DNA of 64,000 nucleotides from Aureimonas flava (GCF_003583935.1 NZ_QYRN01000007.1:1-64000), one strand, 5' to 3'; shown: positions 53,272-62,610, counted from the first letter of the stretch. Program-made: numbers and translations. Notes: generated by a model not told the origin, from the letters alone.

Positions 53272-54401
53272 GGCTCGATCGCCGGCGCGTCCTGGGCGGC
53301 GCACTGGCGCTCGCGCTCGGCCAGCCCGCACGCCCGGCGCGCGCGGCGCCCGCCGACACCTCGCTGCGCGAGGCGGCGGCACGCAGCGGCCGTCACTTCG
53401 GAACCGCCATGCGCGCCGAGTTCCTGGCCGCCGAACCGGACCTCGGGGCGGCGACCGTGGCGGAGTGCTCGCAGCTCACGCCCGAACTCTCGATGAAGTG
53501 GGAGGCCATCGCCTTTCATAACGGCGAGGCGAACTACGCATCGGCCGACGCGCTGGTGCGCTTCGCGCGCGAGAACGCCATGGCGGTCCACGGGCACACG
53601 CTGCTCTGGCACCGCTCGATCCCCGCCTGGGCCGCCGACGCCCTCAGCACCGACGGCGACTGGGGCGTCGTCGCCCGCCACATCGCGGCGACGGTCGGCC
53701 GCTATCGCGACACGGTCGCGAGCTGGGACGTCGTCAACGAGCCGATCGACACCGGCCGCCGGATGGACGGGCTGCGCGAGGGCGTCCTCCTTTCGGCCTT
53801 CGGGCCGGACTACATCCGCCGGGCGCTGGAGGCGGCGGGCGAGGCTGCGCCGGCCGCCCGGCTGTTCCTCAACGATTACGGCCTCGACTACGAGATCCCC
53901 GTCGAGAAGGACCGCCGCTATCTCCTGCTCAAGCTCGCGGAGCGGCTGCGCGCGGCGGGCGTGCCGCTGCACGGGGTGGGAATCCAGGCCCATCTCGACC
54001 TCGCCAAGGGCCCGTTCGACGAGCGCGCGTTCGCCGGCTTCCTGGCCGATCTCGCGGCGTTGGGCCTCGAGCTGCGCATCACCGAGCTCGACGTGCGCGA
54101 GCAGGACTACCTCGCGCCCGCCCCGCTGCGCGACCGGCTGATCGCCGACCACGTGAAGCGCTATCTCGACGTCGCCCTGGACTGTCCGGCGGTGCGCGGC
54201 GTCACGACATGGGGTCTCTCGTCCCGGCATTCGTGGCTGGAGATCGAACCGGCGGCGCTCGACTTCTACTGGCGCGTCAGCGCCGGGCAGGGACCGGGGC
54301 CCGGCTTCAACCGGGGCCTGCCCTTCGACAGCGACATGCGGCCGACGCCCATGCGCGAGGCGATCCTCGCGGCGCTGGAGCGCCGGCCGCTGCGCGTCTG
54401 A
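53268..54401 (+). CDS. GH10 endo-xylanase-like glycoside hydrolase
   Basis: A 377-residue protein with a Tat-like signal (DRRRVLGGALALALG; cleavage near ARA-AP) and a GH10 barrel. The acid/base Glu is in WDVVNEPI, the nucleophile Glu in RITELDV, and MKWEAIAFHNGEANYASAD, HGHTLLWHRSIPAW and TWGLSSRHSW are typical GH10 elements. GTG 53268 overlaps the Sel1 stop. GH10 enzymes cut beta-1,4-xylan. In a locus that can make UDP-xylose it may trim or release a self-made polymer, as BcsZ does for cellulose (inference); scavenging of plant xylan is the alternative. Confidence 0.92.
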   Translation: MRLDRRRVLGGALALALGQPARPARAAPADTSLREAAARSGRHFGTAMRAEFLAAEPDLGAATVAECSQLTPELSMKWEAIAFHNGEANYASADALVRFARENAMAVHGHTLLWHRSIPAWAADALSTDGDWGVVARHIAATVGRYRDTVASWDVVNEPIDTGRRMDGLREGVLLSAFGPDYIRRALEAAGEAAPAARLFLNDYGLDYEIPVEKDRRYLLLKLAERLRAAGVPLHGVGIQAHLDLAKGPFDERAFAGFLADLAALGLELRITELDVREQDYLAPAPLRDRLIADHVKRYLDVALDCPAVRGVTTWGLSSRHSWLEIEPAALDFYWRVSAGQGPGPGFNRGLPFDSDMRPTPMREAILAALERRPLRV

Positions 54402-54499
54402 CCCCCGGAGCCCGTCCGGGACGGCGGGTCGGATCGGCGGTGGATTCCGCCACCCGTCTCGTCGCCGATCCTTTCGCCGGGGACCGTCCGGACCGCCTC

Positions 54500-55636
54500 T
54501 CAGACCACCAGCCGGCGGGCGGCGAGTTCGTCCAGCGAGGCCGCGCCGCGATCCACCGGCGGGCTCGCGGTGGCGACCCACTCGACGAGTTCGGGCATGC
54601 CCGTCTCGAACCGGTGCTCCGGCCGCCAGCCGAAGTCGCGCCCGATCTTGCCGATGTCGGCGAAGCAGTGGCGGATGTCGCCCACGCGGTAACGGCCGAG
54701 CACCTCGGGCGCGATGTTCTTGTGCAGGAGGCGGGCCAGCACGGCGGCGATGCCGTTGACGCCGATCGGCCGGCCGCTGCCGACATTGTAGTAGTCGTAG
54801 ACCGTGCGCTCGCTCTCCAGGACGGTGGCGAAGGCGCGCGCCACGTCGCGCACGTGCACGAAGTCGCGCATCTGCTCGCCGTCCTCGAACACCAGCGGCG
54901 GCCGGTCGTTCAGGAGGCGGGAGATGAAGATCGCGGCGACGCCCGTGTAGGGGTTCGACAGCGCCTGGCGCGAGCCGTAGGCGTTGAACAGGCGCAGCGC
55001 CACGGTGGGGATCGCGAGCGCCCGCCCGACCGCCAGGAACATCTCCTCGTGGTCGCGCTTGTTGACGGCGTAGATCGAGGCGGGCTGGAGCAGCTTGGTC
55101 TCGTCGGTCGGGATGGGAACCAGCGCGCGCCCGGCCTCGTCCTCGACCTCCCAGCGGCGCTCGGCGAGCTGCGCATGCCCGCGCAGCGGAGGCGCGGCGG
55201 GCCCGGCCTCGGACACGTAGGCGCCCTCGCCGTAGATCGACATGGAGGAGGCGACGGCGATCCGTTCCACCGTGTGGCCGCCGCGCGCCAGGGCCTCCAG
55301 CATCATCGCGGCGGTCAGCGTGTTGTTGCGGGTGTAGTCGACGATGTCGGTCATCGACTGTCCGACGCCCACGGAGGCGGCGAGATGGGCAAGGTGGGTG
55401 ACGCCGACGAGCGCGCCCTCGAACACGCCGTCGGTCAGTAGGTCGCCCCGGATGCGGCGGGCGCGGGCGTCGAGATAGATGGGCCAGCCGTCCTCGTCCA
55501 CCTGCGCGTCGGCGTGGACCTGGGGCTTGAGGCAATCGAGCACGCTCACCTGGAAGCCGCGTTCCAGGAGGACGTCGACGAGGTGGGAGCCGATGAAGCC
55601 GGCGCCGCCGGTCACCAGGGCATGCTTGCGGGTCAT
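54500..55636 (-). CDS. NAD-dependent sugar-nucleotide epimerase (WbiB-like)
   Basis: A 378-residue extended SDR: Rossmann GGAGFIGSHLVDVLLERG, SSMSIYGEGAYV with YAVNKRDHEE as the YxxxK catalytic pair, and RLFNAYGSRQALSNPYTG. The segment LDCLKPQVHADAQ and HLAASVGVGQSM resemble dTDP-L-rhamnose 4-epimerase (WbiB type) more than UDP-glucose 4-epimerase. It is the last gene of the minus-strand operon 59760 to 54500, 23 bases below the glycosyltransferase. It makes a modified sugar nucleotide; exact product unknown. Confidence 0.85.
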   Translation of the reverse strand: MTRKHALVTGGAGFIGSHLVDVLLERGFQVSVLDCLKPQVHADAQVDEDGWPIYLDARARRIRGDLLTDGVFEGALVGVTHLAHLAASVGVGQSMTDIVDYTRNNTLTAAMMLEALARGGHTVERIAVASSMSIYGEGAYVSEAGPAAPPLRGHAQLAERRWEVEDEAGRALVPIPTDETKLLQPASIYAVNKRDHEEMFLAVGRALAIPTVALRLFNAYGSRQALSNPYTGVAAIFISRLLNDRPPLVFEDGEQMRDFVHVRDVARAFATVLESERTVYDYYNVGSGRPIGVNGIAAVLARLLHKNIAPEVLGRYRVGDIRHCFADIGKIGRDFGWRPEHRFETGMPELVEWVATASPPVDRGAASLDELAARRLVV

Positions 55637-55659
55637 GGGAATCTCCTGTCGGGTGAGGG

Positions 55660-57180
55660 TCAGAGGGCGAGGCCGGGGCGGCCGGCGTCGGACTGGTCGT
55701 TGACGTTGGCATGGAGCGGAGGGTCGGCCGGGGCGCCGAGGCGCAGCACGGCGGGCTGCACCACGGCGCTGCGCACCAGGCTGTGGTTGGCGTCGATCTT
55801 GACCGTGCGCTCCCAGACCAGCCCGTGGTCGCGGATGAACATCCAGGTCCCGATGGCGATCGGCACCGTCCAGAACAGCCACCAGCCGAGCAGGACCAGC
55901 GGGTTGACCCGCAGGAGGTAGAGCACCCGCGCGCGGCGCGAGGCGAGCACCAGCGCGGACCGGCGCCAGGTCGAGCGGTAAAGCGCGCTCATCAGGATCG
56001 CGAAGAGGGAGAGGTTCAGCACGGCGAGCCAGACGCTCCAGCCCGGCTGCGTGCCGCGCCCGTCCAGCCACGCGAACAGCGTCCAGGCGCCGATCGGCAG
56101 GCCGAACGTGTTGGTGACGAGCGACAGGCAGGGCAGGACGTTGAGCCGGGCGCGCATGCGCTGGCGCCAGGTCATGCCCATGTCCGCCAGCGGCCGGCCG
56201 AGGCTCTGGAGGAAGCCGCAGATCCAGCGCTTGCGCTGCGTGACGCCGTGCGCGAACGTCGAGGGCACCTCCTCGATCAGCGGGTTCTCGATGACGCCGA
56301 GTCGCCGGCCGTGGGTCCAGAAGCGCATGCCCACTTCCGGGTCCTCGATGGTGATCCAGGGGTGGAAGCCCCCGAGTTCCACGAGGTCGGAGCCGCGGAA
56401 GAACAGGCCCTTGCCGAGGACCCAGTAGGGATGGGCGCCGTCCGCCGACAGGTGCGGATACACGAACCCGTCCCAGGCCATGTGGTCGAAGGCGTGCAGC
56501 GCGGCGGCCATGCCCCCGTTGAGGTTGCCGGCGATGTTCTGGGCCTGGAGCACGTCGAAGTGCCGCATCCCCTCGGCGGCGGCCATGAAGTGGTCGGAGG
56601 GCGGGCAACTGTCGGCGTCGATGTAGTTGACCAGGAAGTCCTCGCCGCCGGCGCGCTCGGCGGCCAGCGTGTAAAAGGCGTAGACGAGCTGGCGGGTCTT
56701 CTTGGGGGGCAGGTCGCGGTTGCCCGCGCGCCGGCCGCGATGCCACCAGTAGGCGTGGGGGCAGGCGTCCCAGGCCGACCAGACGGCGTTCCAGCCCGGG
56801 TCGGAGGTCGGCGGCACCTCGACGATCCGCAGGAACGGGAACTCCAGCGCCAGGCGGCGCAGGCTGGCCACCGTCTCGAGGTCGTTGGCGTTGGGGATGG
56901 CGGTGACGCAGTAGCGGTCGGCCGGATAGCGCAGGTTCGACAACGACAGGAAGGTCGTGCGCATGGTCGCCTCGAGCTCGCGCAGGACCGGGTAGAACAG
57001 CACGATGGGCGGGCAGTCCGCGTCGGACGGCTCGCACCCCATCGGGGGCGCCGCCGCCCGGTTCACGGGCAGGAGCAGGAAGAAGAACACCAGTCCGAGC
57101 GACAGGGCGTAGAGGCCCTGCACCGCCAGGAAGAGGAGCGTGAACGGGTCGAGATCGGGAAGGGACGCGGCGGGGACCAT
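55660..57180 (-). CDS. Membrane family 2 glycosyltransferase
   Basis: A 506-residue protein with an N-terminal membrane segment (about 12-40), a cytoplasmic GT-A domain and about four C-terminal membrane segments. The catalytic parts are visible: FYPVLRELEATMRTTFLSLS, the DxD (YIDADSCPPSDHF), the acceptor-site ED in WITIEDPEVGMRFW and the processivity motif QRKRWICGF (QxxRW). This is the architecture of cellulose/hyaluronan-type synthases, without a PilZ domain. It is probably the polymerising enzyme of the locus. Confidence 0.88.
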   Translation of the reverse strand: MVPAASLPDLDPFTLLFLAVQGLYALSLGLVFFFLLLPVNRAAAPPMGCEPSDADCPPIVLFYPVLRELEATMRTTFLSLSNLRYPADRYCVTAIPNANDLETVASLRRLALEFPFLRIVEVPPTSDPGWNAVWSAWDACPHAYWWHRGRRAGNRDLPPKKTRQLVYAFYTLAAERAGGEDFLVNYIDADSCPPSDHFMAAAEGMRHFDVLQAQNIAGNLNGGMAAALHAFDHMAWDGFVYPHLSADGAHPYWVLGKGLFFRGSDLVELGGFHPWITIEDPEVGMRFWTHGRRLGVIENPLIEEVPSTFAHGVTQRKRWICGFLQSLGRPLADMGMTWRQRMRARLNVLPCLSLVTNTFGLPIGAWTLFAWLDGRGTQPGWSVWLAVLNLSLFAILMSALYRSTWRRSALVLASRRARVLYLLRVNPLVLLGWWLFWTVPIAIGTWMFIRDHGLVWERTVKIDANHSLVRSAVVQPAVLRLGAPADPPLHANVNDQSDAGRPGLAL

Positions 57181-57238
57181 GGGCTTCGTTCCTGGGGAGC
57201 GGGCGAGGGGAGGCCGGGCGTGCCGGCCTCCCGCGGGC

Positions 57239-58690
57239 TCAGCCGGCGTGGCCGTTGGCGAGCGGGCGCATCGTCTTGCGGGCGACGGCGGCGACCGAAA
57301 CGGGGATCGCCCCGATCGAGACCGACGGCTCCAGCGCGAGGCCCGCCACCGGCAGCGACGGCGCCAGCGGGGGGGGCGCGCCCGTCCGCTCCCGGCGGCC
57401 GATGCCCACGAGCCGGAGCCCGGCGGCCTCGAGCTTGGCGTCCGGCAGGCAGTTGCGAAGGTCCACCACCGTGCGGCCGGACATCAGCGCCGCGATCCGC
57501 CGGAAGTCGAGCCGGAGGAATTCCGGCCATTCGGTCGCCACCACCACGCAATGGGCCCCGCGCACGCAGTCGTAGGGCCCGCGCGCGAAGGCGACGCCGT
57601 CGAGCACCTGGCGCGCCTGGGCCAGGCCCACGGGGTCGAACACCCGCACCTGGGCGCCCGCGCGTCGCAGCGCGGCGATGACGCTGAGGGCGGGTGACTC
57701 CCGCACGTCGTCGGTGCCCGGCTTGAAGGTCGCGCCGAGGACCGCCACCGGCCGGTCGTGGACGTTGCCGGCCGCCGCCAGGACCCGGCGACCCAGGCCC
57801 CGCTTGCGTCCCTCGTTGGCGGCCACCGTGCCCTCCACGAGGCGAAGCTGGACGCCGTGCTGGTGGGCGGTGGCGAGCAGCGCCTCCGTGTCCTTCGGGA
57901 AGCAGGAGCCGCCGTAGCCGGGGCCCGGCCGCAGGAAGGCCGAGCCGATGCGGCGGTCCATGCCCATGCCCTGCGAGACCTCCGCGATGTCGGCGTCGGC
58001 GGCCTCGCACAGGTCGGCCATCTCGTTGATGAAGGCGATCTTGACGGCCAGGAAGGCGTTGGCCGCGTATTTGATCATCTCCGCCGAGCAGCGTTCCGTG
58101 GCCACGAAGGCGGAGCCGCGCTCGATCAGCGGTCGGTACACCTCCCGCATCAGGGCGCGCGCGCGGGCGCAGGCGGTGCCGACCACGATGCGGTCCGGCT
58201 CCAAGAAGTCCGCGATCGCGCTCCCCTCGCGCAGGAACTCGGGGTTGGAGACCACCGTGACCGACCCGTCCGGGCGCAGGCGCCGGACGAGGCGCTCCAC
58301 CACGTCCCCCGTGCCGACCGGCACGGTGGACTTCACCGCCAGCACGAGCGGCCGGCCGCGCGGCTGATGGGCCGCCACCGCCTCCGCTGCCGCGTGGACG
58401 GCCGACAGGTCGGCCGAGTGGTCGTGCGCGGCGGGGGGCGTGCCCACCGCGATCAGAGCGAGGTCCGCGGGCTCGCGCGGCAGCCGCACGCTGAAGCGCA
58501 GCCGTCCGGCGGCGGCCTGGCGCGCCACCATCGCCGGCAGCCCGTCCTCGTGGATCGGCAGCTCGCCGCGCAGCAGCCGCGCGATCTTGGCCTTGTCCTT
58601 GTCGACGCAGGTGACCTCGTGGCCGAGTTCGGCGAGGCATGCGCCCGACACCAGGCCGACATAGCCGGTTCCGACAACCGTGATCCTCAT
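57239..58690 (-). CDS. UDP-glucose 6-dehydrogenase
   Basis: A 483-residue UDP-sugar dehydrogenase. It has the N-terminal Rossmann GTGYVGLVSGACLAELGHEV, VGTPPAAHDHSADLSAVHAA, the catalytic Cys in GPGYGGSCFPKDTEAL and FINEMADLCE, then KPGTDDVRESPAL in the C-terminal domain. It oxidises UDP-glucose to UDP-glucuronate, the precursor of UDP-xylose. The last 60 residues are a Pro/Ala-rich extension beyond the usual length (about 435). Its ATG overlaps the stop of the decarboxylase-like gene (ATGA). Confidence 0.95.
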   Translation of the reverse strand: MRITVVGTGYVGLVSGACLAELGHEVTCVDKDKAKIARLLRGELPIHEDGLPAMVARQAAAGRLRFSVRLPREPADLALIAVGTPPAAHDHSADLSAVHAAAEAVAAHQPRGRPLVLAVKSTVPVGTGDVVERLVRRLRPDGSVTVVSNPEFLREGSAIADFLEPDRIVVGTACARARALMREVYRPLIERGSAFVATERCSAEMIKYAANAFLAVKIAFINEMADLCEAADADIAEVSQGMGMDRRIGSAFLRPGPGYGGSCFPKDTEALLATAHQHGVQLRLVEGTVAANEGRKRGLGRRVLAAAGNVHDRPVAVLGATFKPGTDDVRESPALSVIAALRRAGAQVRVFDPVGLAQARQVLDGVAFARGPYDCVRGAHCVVVATEWPEFLRLDFRRIAALMSGRTVVDLRNCLPDAKLEAAGLRLVGIGRRERTGAPPPLAPSLPVAGLALEPSVSIGAIPVSVAAVARKTMRPLANGHAG

Positions 58691-59760
58691 GACACCCTCG
58701 CTTCGGCCAGAGCGAATGCGGGGCGCAGGCCCGCCAGGAGGGCGACGGGATCGGCGGGGGTGCGGGGCGCGAGCCGCGTCTCGAAGTCGTGGATCGTCCG
58801 CTCGAGCCCCTCGCGCAGCCCGATGCGGGGCCGCCAGCCGAGCTCGGCGAGCGCGCGCCCGATGTCCGGGCGTCGGCGGCGCGGATCGTGCACCGGCAGG
58901 GGGCGATGGACGATCGCCGACCGCGAGCCGGTCATCTCGACCACGGTTTCGGCCAGGTGTTCCACCGGGATCTCGGCGGGGTTGCCGAGGTTCACCGGCC
59001 CGCTCACCGTTTCGGCCGCCATCAGGGCCAGGAAGCCCGCCACGAGATCGTCGACATAGCAGAACGAGCGCGTCTGCGTGCCGTCGCCGTAGACCGTCAG
59101 GTCCTCGCCGCGCAGGGCCTGGACCACGAAGTTCGAGACCACGCGCCCGTCGTCCGGGTGCATGCGTGGGCCGTAGGTGTTGAAGATGCGCGCCATGCGC
59201 AGGCGGATGCCGTATTGCTCGGCCGCGTCGGTCAGCAGCGCTTCCACGAAGCGCTTGCCCTCGTCGTAGCAGGCGCGGGGGCCGATCGGGTTGACGTGGC
59301 CGACATAGTCCTCGCGCTGCGGATGGACCTCGGGATCGCCGTAGACCTCGGACGTGGAGGCGTGGAACACCGCGGCGCCGTCCGTGCGCGCCCGCTCGAT
59401 CACGCGGCGCGCGCCGTCGCAGCAGACCAGGAGCGTGCGCACCCGGTCGGACTGGTAGTGCACCGGCGAGGCCGGGCAGGCGAGGTTCCAGATCTCGTCG
59501 AACCGGGGCAAGGTGTCGGGAAAGGGCAGCGTCGCATCGTGCGCGAAGAGCGTGAAGTTCGCCCGCGCGCACAGGTCCTCGACATTGGAGGCGCTGCCCG
59601 TGTGGAAGTTGTCGAGGCACACGACGTCGTGGCCCCGGTCCACCAGGGCGCGGCAGAGATGGGAGCCGAGGAACCCGGCTCCGCCCGTCACCGCGATCGA
59701 CTTGCGCGCACGCAAGTCGGTACCGCTCGCCGGAGCATCCGGCTGCGCTAGAAATATCAT
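58687..59760 (-). CDS. UDP-glucuronate decarboxylase-like SDR
   Basis: A 357-residue extended SDR: GGAGFLGSHLCRALVDRGHD, VCLDNFHTGSASNVEDL, LACPASPVHYQSD, STSEVYGDPEVHPQ with the Tyr of CYDEGKRFVEAL, and RIFNTYGPRMHPDDGRVVSN. These match UDP-xylose synthases (UXS), which turn UDP-glucuronate into UDP-xylose. The enzyme is coupled to the UDP-glucose dehydrogenase gene, giving a two-step route. It is the first gene of the operon, with a dyad at 59787-59809 just upstream. Confidence 0.92.
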   Translation of the reverse strand: MIFLAQPDAPASGTDLRARKSIAVTGGAGFLGSHLCRALVDRGHDVVCLDNFHTGSASNVEDLCARANFTLFAHDATLPFPDTLPRFDEIWNLACPASPVHYQSDRVRTLLVCCDGARRVIERARTDGAAVFHASTSEVYGDPEVHPQREDYVGHVNPIGPRACYDEGKRFVEALLTDAAEQYGIRLRMARIFNTYGPRMHPDDGRVVSNFVVQALRGEDLTVYGDGTQTRSFCYVDDLVAGFLALMAAETVSGPVNLGNPAEIPVEHLAETVVEMTGSRSAIVHRPLPVHDPRRRRPDIGRALAELGWRPRIGLREGLERTIHDFETRLAPRTPADPVALLAGLRPAFALAEARVS

Positions 59761-59786
59761 GATAGGAATCCGCCGACGTTAGAGCG

Positions 59787-59809
59787 AACGTCAGGTCATT
59801 CCTGACGTT
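59787..59809. promoter_or_regulatory. Dyad operator upstream of the sugar-nucleotide operon
   Basis: AACGTCAGG-TCATT-CCTGACGTT is a perfect 9-bp dyad with a 5-base spacer, 27 bases before the UXS-like start. Its core GTCAGG-N5-CCTGAC recurs upstream of the LuxR-type gene (61832-61848). Placement over a promoter suggests an operator; the absence of a T-run argues against a terminator. Confidence 0.65.
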
Positions 59810-59932
59810 CTGTTGAAGGAACGACGGATGATCCCGTGAAGAACGGGTCAGCCATCTCTCTACGCCGCAATCGGTAATTTCAAGAATACATAAAAAAGTT
59901 GTGCCGACAAGCTTCGCGCAAGCTTTTCCGGG

Positions 59933-61471
59933 TCACGATTTATGGTCGGGCGCAGAGGCCTGCGAGGAGGCGGGACCGGGCTCGGGTATCGACGCCACCA
60001 GCGCGGCGACGAGTTCGGCCGGCATCAGCCCGTCGCGGCACTGCGCGATCCGCAGGCGGCGGCACTCGGAGGCGAAGACGCGCATGGTCCGCCGGGTGGC
60101 GAGCCCGTCCACCGGCCCGTCGTAGAGCCCGCGCTCCTGCCACACGGCCTGGGCGAAGCGCACGCGCCCGTTGTCCGAAGCGGACGCGACGATCTCGGCC
60201 ACCCGTTCGGCCGGCACGGCGCGCAGCGTGGCGGCCGCCTGATCCAGGAGGCGGCGGCCGGACGCGTCGTGGGGCGTGCCCTGGAGCATGAGCAGGGCGG
60301 CGAGCCCGGCCTCCGGGGTCGCCGAGCGGGCCGCACGCTCGGCGTGGAGCCGGGCCAGGCGCGGCGACGTCCCGCCGAGCGATCCGAAGGCGCGGCCCTC
60401 GGCGAGGCGCATCTCGGCCCAGCCGTTGCCGTTCTCGGCCGCGCGCACATAGGCCCGGCGGGCGCGCGCGGCCCCGTCGGCGCGCCGGCTCTCGCGCCAC
60501 GCGTCGCCCACGAGATACCAGCCATAGGCCTGGAGCGACGGGTCCTTGGCCATGGCGGCCTCCAGGCGGCGCACGGCGCGCATGCGGCCCCGCTCGCCGT
60601 CCGGCCGCTGCGCCTCGATCCGGCCGAGCGCGAAGAGCGCCGGCGCCAGACCCTCGCCGGCCCAGGCCTCGAGGCGGCGTCGCGCCTCCGCCTTCTGCGT
60701 CCGCGAGCCGGATTCGAGAAGCCGCACGGCGCGCTCCACGCCGGCGCGCCGACCCTCCTCGCCGCCCATCGCCTCCACCTCGGCCAGCAGCGCGAGTCCG
60801 CGCGGCCGGTCTTCGGCCTCGCGGGTTTCCAGGCGCAGGCGCAGGCGCGCCAGCGCCACGCGGCCATGCCGCGCGAAGCCCAGATCGCCGGCGCGCAGCC
60901 CCGCTTCCATCCGCTCCGCGAGCTCGCCCGCGCCGATGCCCACCGCCGTGCCGCCGGCCAGCCGGTGCGCCAGGGGGATGGTGGACCAGACATTGCCGAG
61001 GCGCGCGGCCCGCACGTGCAGCGCGTCGGCGGCCGCCTCGTCGCCGGGCGCGGCGCGCGCGCTCCGCAGCATGGCGGCGTCGTAGAGCACGAAGGGCGCG
61101 GCGTCGCTGGAGGCGTCCGCCGCCCGTTCCAGGATGGCGATCGCCGCGGACGGATCGGCGGAGACGCCCTGGCCGCTGCCGAGGCGCTTCGCATAGGCGA
61201 TGCCGCCCCACAGGTCGCCGCTCTCGTAGGAGAGGCGATACAGGGCCGCGGCCTCGGCCGGCTGGTCCGCCGGCGTGAGATCGCCCAGGAGGCGCGCGGC
61301 GTAGCCGTCGGGCCCGGCCGCCAGGATGCCCTGGAGCTGGAGCCGCGCGGCGGCGGGCCGGGCCTTGGCGCAGGCCTCGAGCGGGAGATCGCCGCAGGGC
61401 GGGGCGGCCGCGGTCGCGGCCGGAGTCGCGCCCAGAAGCGCGACCAGGAGAAGCATGGGGGATGCGGACAT
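59933..61471 (-). CDS. Large periplasmic Sel1/TPR-type protein with peptidoglycan-binding-like end
   Basis: A 512-residue exported protein (signal peptide 1-22, cleavage near ATA-AAP) made mostly of Sel1/TPR-like helical hairpins (AEAAALYRLSYESGDLWGG, AAIAILERAADASSDAAPF, AYVRAAENGNGWAEMRLAEG). The C-terminal segment FAQAVWQERGLYDGPVDGLA, then TRRTMRVFASECRR, resembles a PG_binding_1 module (GxYxGxVDGxxxxxT). It resembles AlgK-like scaffolds of polysaccharide export. It precedes the sugar-nucleotide operon on the same strand, 172 bases away, and is divergent from the LuxR-type regulator. Confidence 0.75.
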   Translation of the reverse strand: MSASPMLLLVALLGATPAATAAAPPCGDLPLEACAKARPAAARLQLQGILAAGPDGYAARLLGDLTPADQPAEAAALYRLSYESGDLWGGIAYAKRLGSGQGVSADPSAAIAILERAADASSDAAPFVLYDAAMLRSARAAPGDEAAADALHVRAARLGNVWSTIPLAHRLAGGTAVGIGAGELAERMEAGLRAGDLGFARHGRVALARLRLRLETREAEDRPRGLALLAEVEAMGGEEGRRAGVERAVRLLESGSRTQKAEARRRLEAWAGEGLAPALFALGRIEAQRPDGERGRMRAVRRLEAAMAKDPSLQAYGWYLVGDAWRESRRADGAARARRAYVRAAENGNGWAEMRLAEGRAFGSLGGTSPRLARLHAERAARSATPEAGLAALLMLQGTPHDASGRRLLDQAAATLRAVPAERVAEIVASASDNGRVRFAQAVWQERGLYDGPVDGLATRRTMRVFASECRRLRIAQCRDGLMPAELVAALVASIPEPGPASSQASAPDHKS

Positions 61472-61884
61472 GGGACCGGAAGCTCCGGTGCACGGCTCGG
61501 CCGGCCCGGTCGGTGACCGGGCAAGGCGCTTCGATGCCGGACCCCCCAGATCGAAAGGAATGACGAACCGCCGGCCGGCGAAGAAGCCGAGGGGCGATCC
61601 GGCCGCATGTCACCATGTCCCCCACGCGGAATCAAGCGGTGCCGGAATGCGTCGCCCGGATGCAGCTCATGGTTGCGGTCGGCGGCACCTCGCCCAAGTC
61701 TCGTAATGTCATTTTCCGACATTTCGCCCGATACTTGTGCAAACGTCGCATAAAACATTTGCAAGACAAAATGATTGATGTGCAATCTGTGGGTGTTGAC
61801 GCAACTGTGAGACGTATTCGCATAGTTGTCTGTCAGGGAAACCCTGACCTTCATATCGCGACCATAGTTATCGATGGGGGAGCA
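61472..61884. promoter_or_regulatory. Divergent promoter region of the Sel1/TPR and LuxR genes
   Basis: About 410 bases without a gene. The part nearest the regulator (61700-61860) is clearly AT-rich, with runs such as GCATAAAACATTTGC, and holds the dyad GTCAGGG-AAA-CCCTGAC (61832-61848), 36 bases before the LuxR start. The GC-rich part next to 61471 shows nothing specific. Confidence 0.6.
61832..61848. promoter_or_regulatory. Dyad operator upstream of the LuxR-type gene
   Basis: GTCAGG-GAAAC-CCTGAC has the same six-base arms and the same five-base spacing as the site at 59790-59806. It is positioned for autoregulation of the LuxR-type gene. Confidence 0.7.
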
Positions 61885-62604
61885 ATGGCTTTGTGCAACA
61901 TCTTGTTGATTACCGACGAGCCGTTCTTCCGGGAAGGTTTCGTCGGGTTCGCGTCCCGGCAGAGCCGCCATGACCTCGTCGTCGCCGGCCATGCGGAGAC
62001 GCTGGAGGCCGGGCGCGCCGCCTGCCGCGATCTCCATGTGGACATCGTGGTGGTCGATCTGGCGGTCGCGCGGGGGCGTCTCGGCGCCCTGGCCGGACTG
62101 GCGGCCGAGGTCGCGGGCACCGCGAGCGTCCTGGTGATCGGCGCGCGCCAGGACGACGAGGGGCTGGGCGAGATCCTGGCGTCGGGCGTGAGGCGCTACA
62201 TCCACAAGACTTCGGACGGCCAGGCGATCATCTCGGCGATCGCCGAGATCATCGAGGACGAGGCGGCGGCGCCCTGCGTCCTGCCGCACGGCGTCGGGCC
62301 CGAGCGCCGCGCCGATCCGCTGCCGCGCATGGTGCATCGGGTCAGCGCCCGCGAGATGATGGTGCTGAAGCGCACGGCGTTCGGCTACAGCGCCAAGGAG
62401 ATCGCGCGCGAACTGGCGATCAGCCAGAAGTCCGTGGAGACCTACAAGGCGAGGGCGACGGCGAAACTCGGCCTCGTGTCGCGCGCCGACATCATCCGCT
62501 ACGCGCTTCGCACCGGCTGGTTCTCCGCGCTGCTGGACGAAGGGCTGCGGAGCCCGCGCGGCGCCCCGCCTCCGGGCGGCGACGGGCCGCCCCTTCGCGG
62601 CTGA
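61885..62604 (+). CDS. NarL/LuxR-family response regulator
   Basis: A 239-residue regulator with an N-terminal receiver domain (about 1-125: ILLITDEPFFREGFVGFASR, the putative phospho-Asp in VDIVVVDLAVA and Lys in YIHKTSDG) and a C-terminal LuxR helix-turn-helix (about 155-215: VSAREMMVLKRTAFGYSAKE, then IARELAISQKSVETYKARAT). The receiver's acidic pocket is reduced (TDE), so phosphorylation may be weak or absent, as in VpsT-like regulators. GGGGGAG precedes ATG 61885. It probably controls the neighbouring polysaccharide genes via the shared dyad. Confidence 0.88.
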   Translation: MALCNILLITDEPFFREGFVGFASRQSRHDLVVAGHAETLEAGRAACRDLHVDIVVVDLAVARGRLGALAGLAAEVAGTASVLVIGARQDDEGLGEILASGVRRYIHKTSDGQAIISAIAEIIEDEAAAPCVLPHGVGPERRADPLPRMVHRVSAREMMVLKRTAFGYSAKEIARELAISQKSVETYKARATAKLGLVSRADIIRYALRTGWFSALLDEGLRSPRGAPPPGGDGPPLRG

Positions 62605-62610
62605 GCGCCC

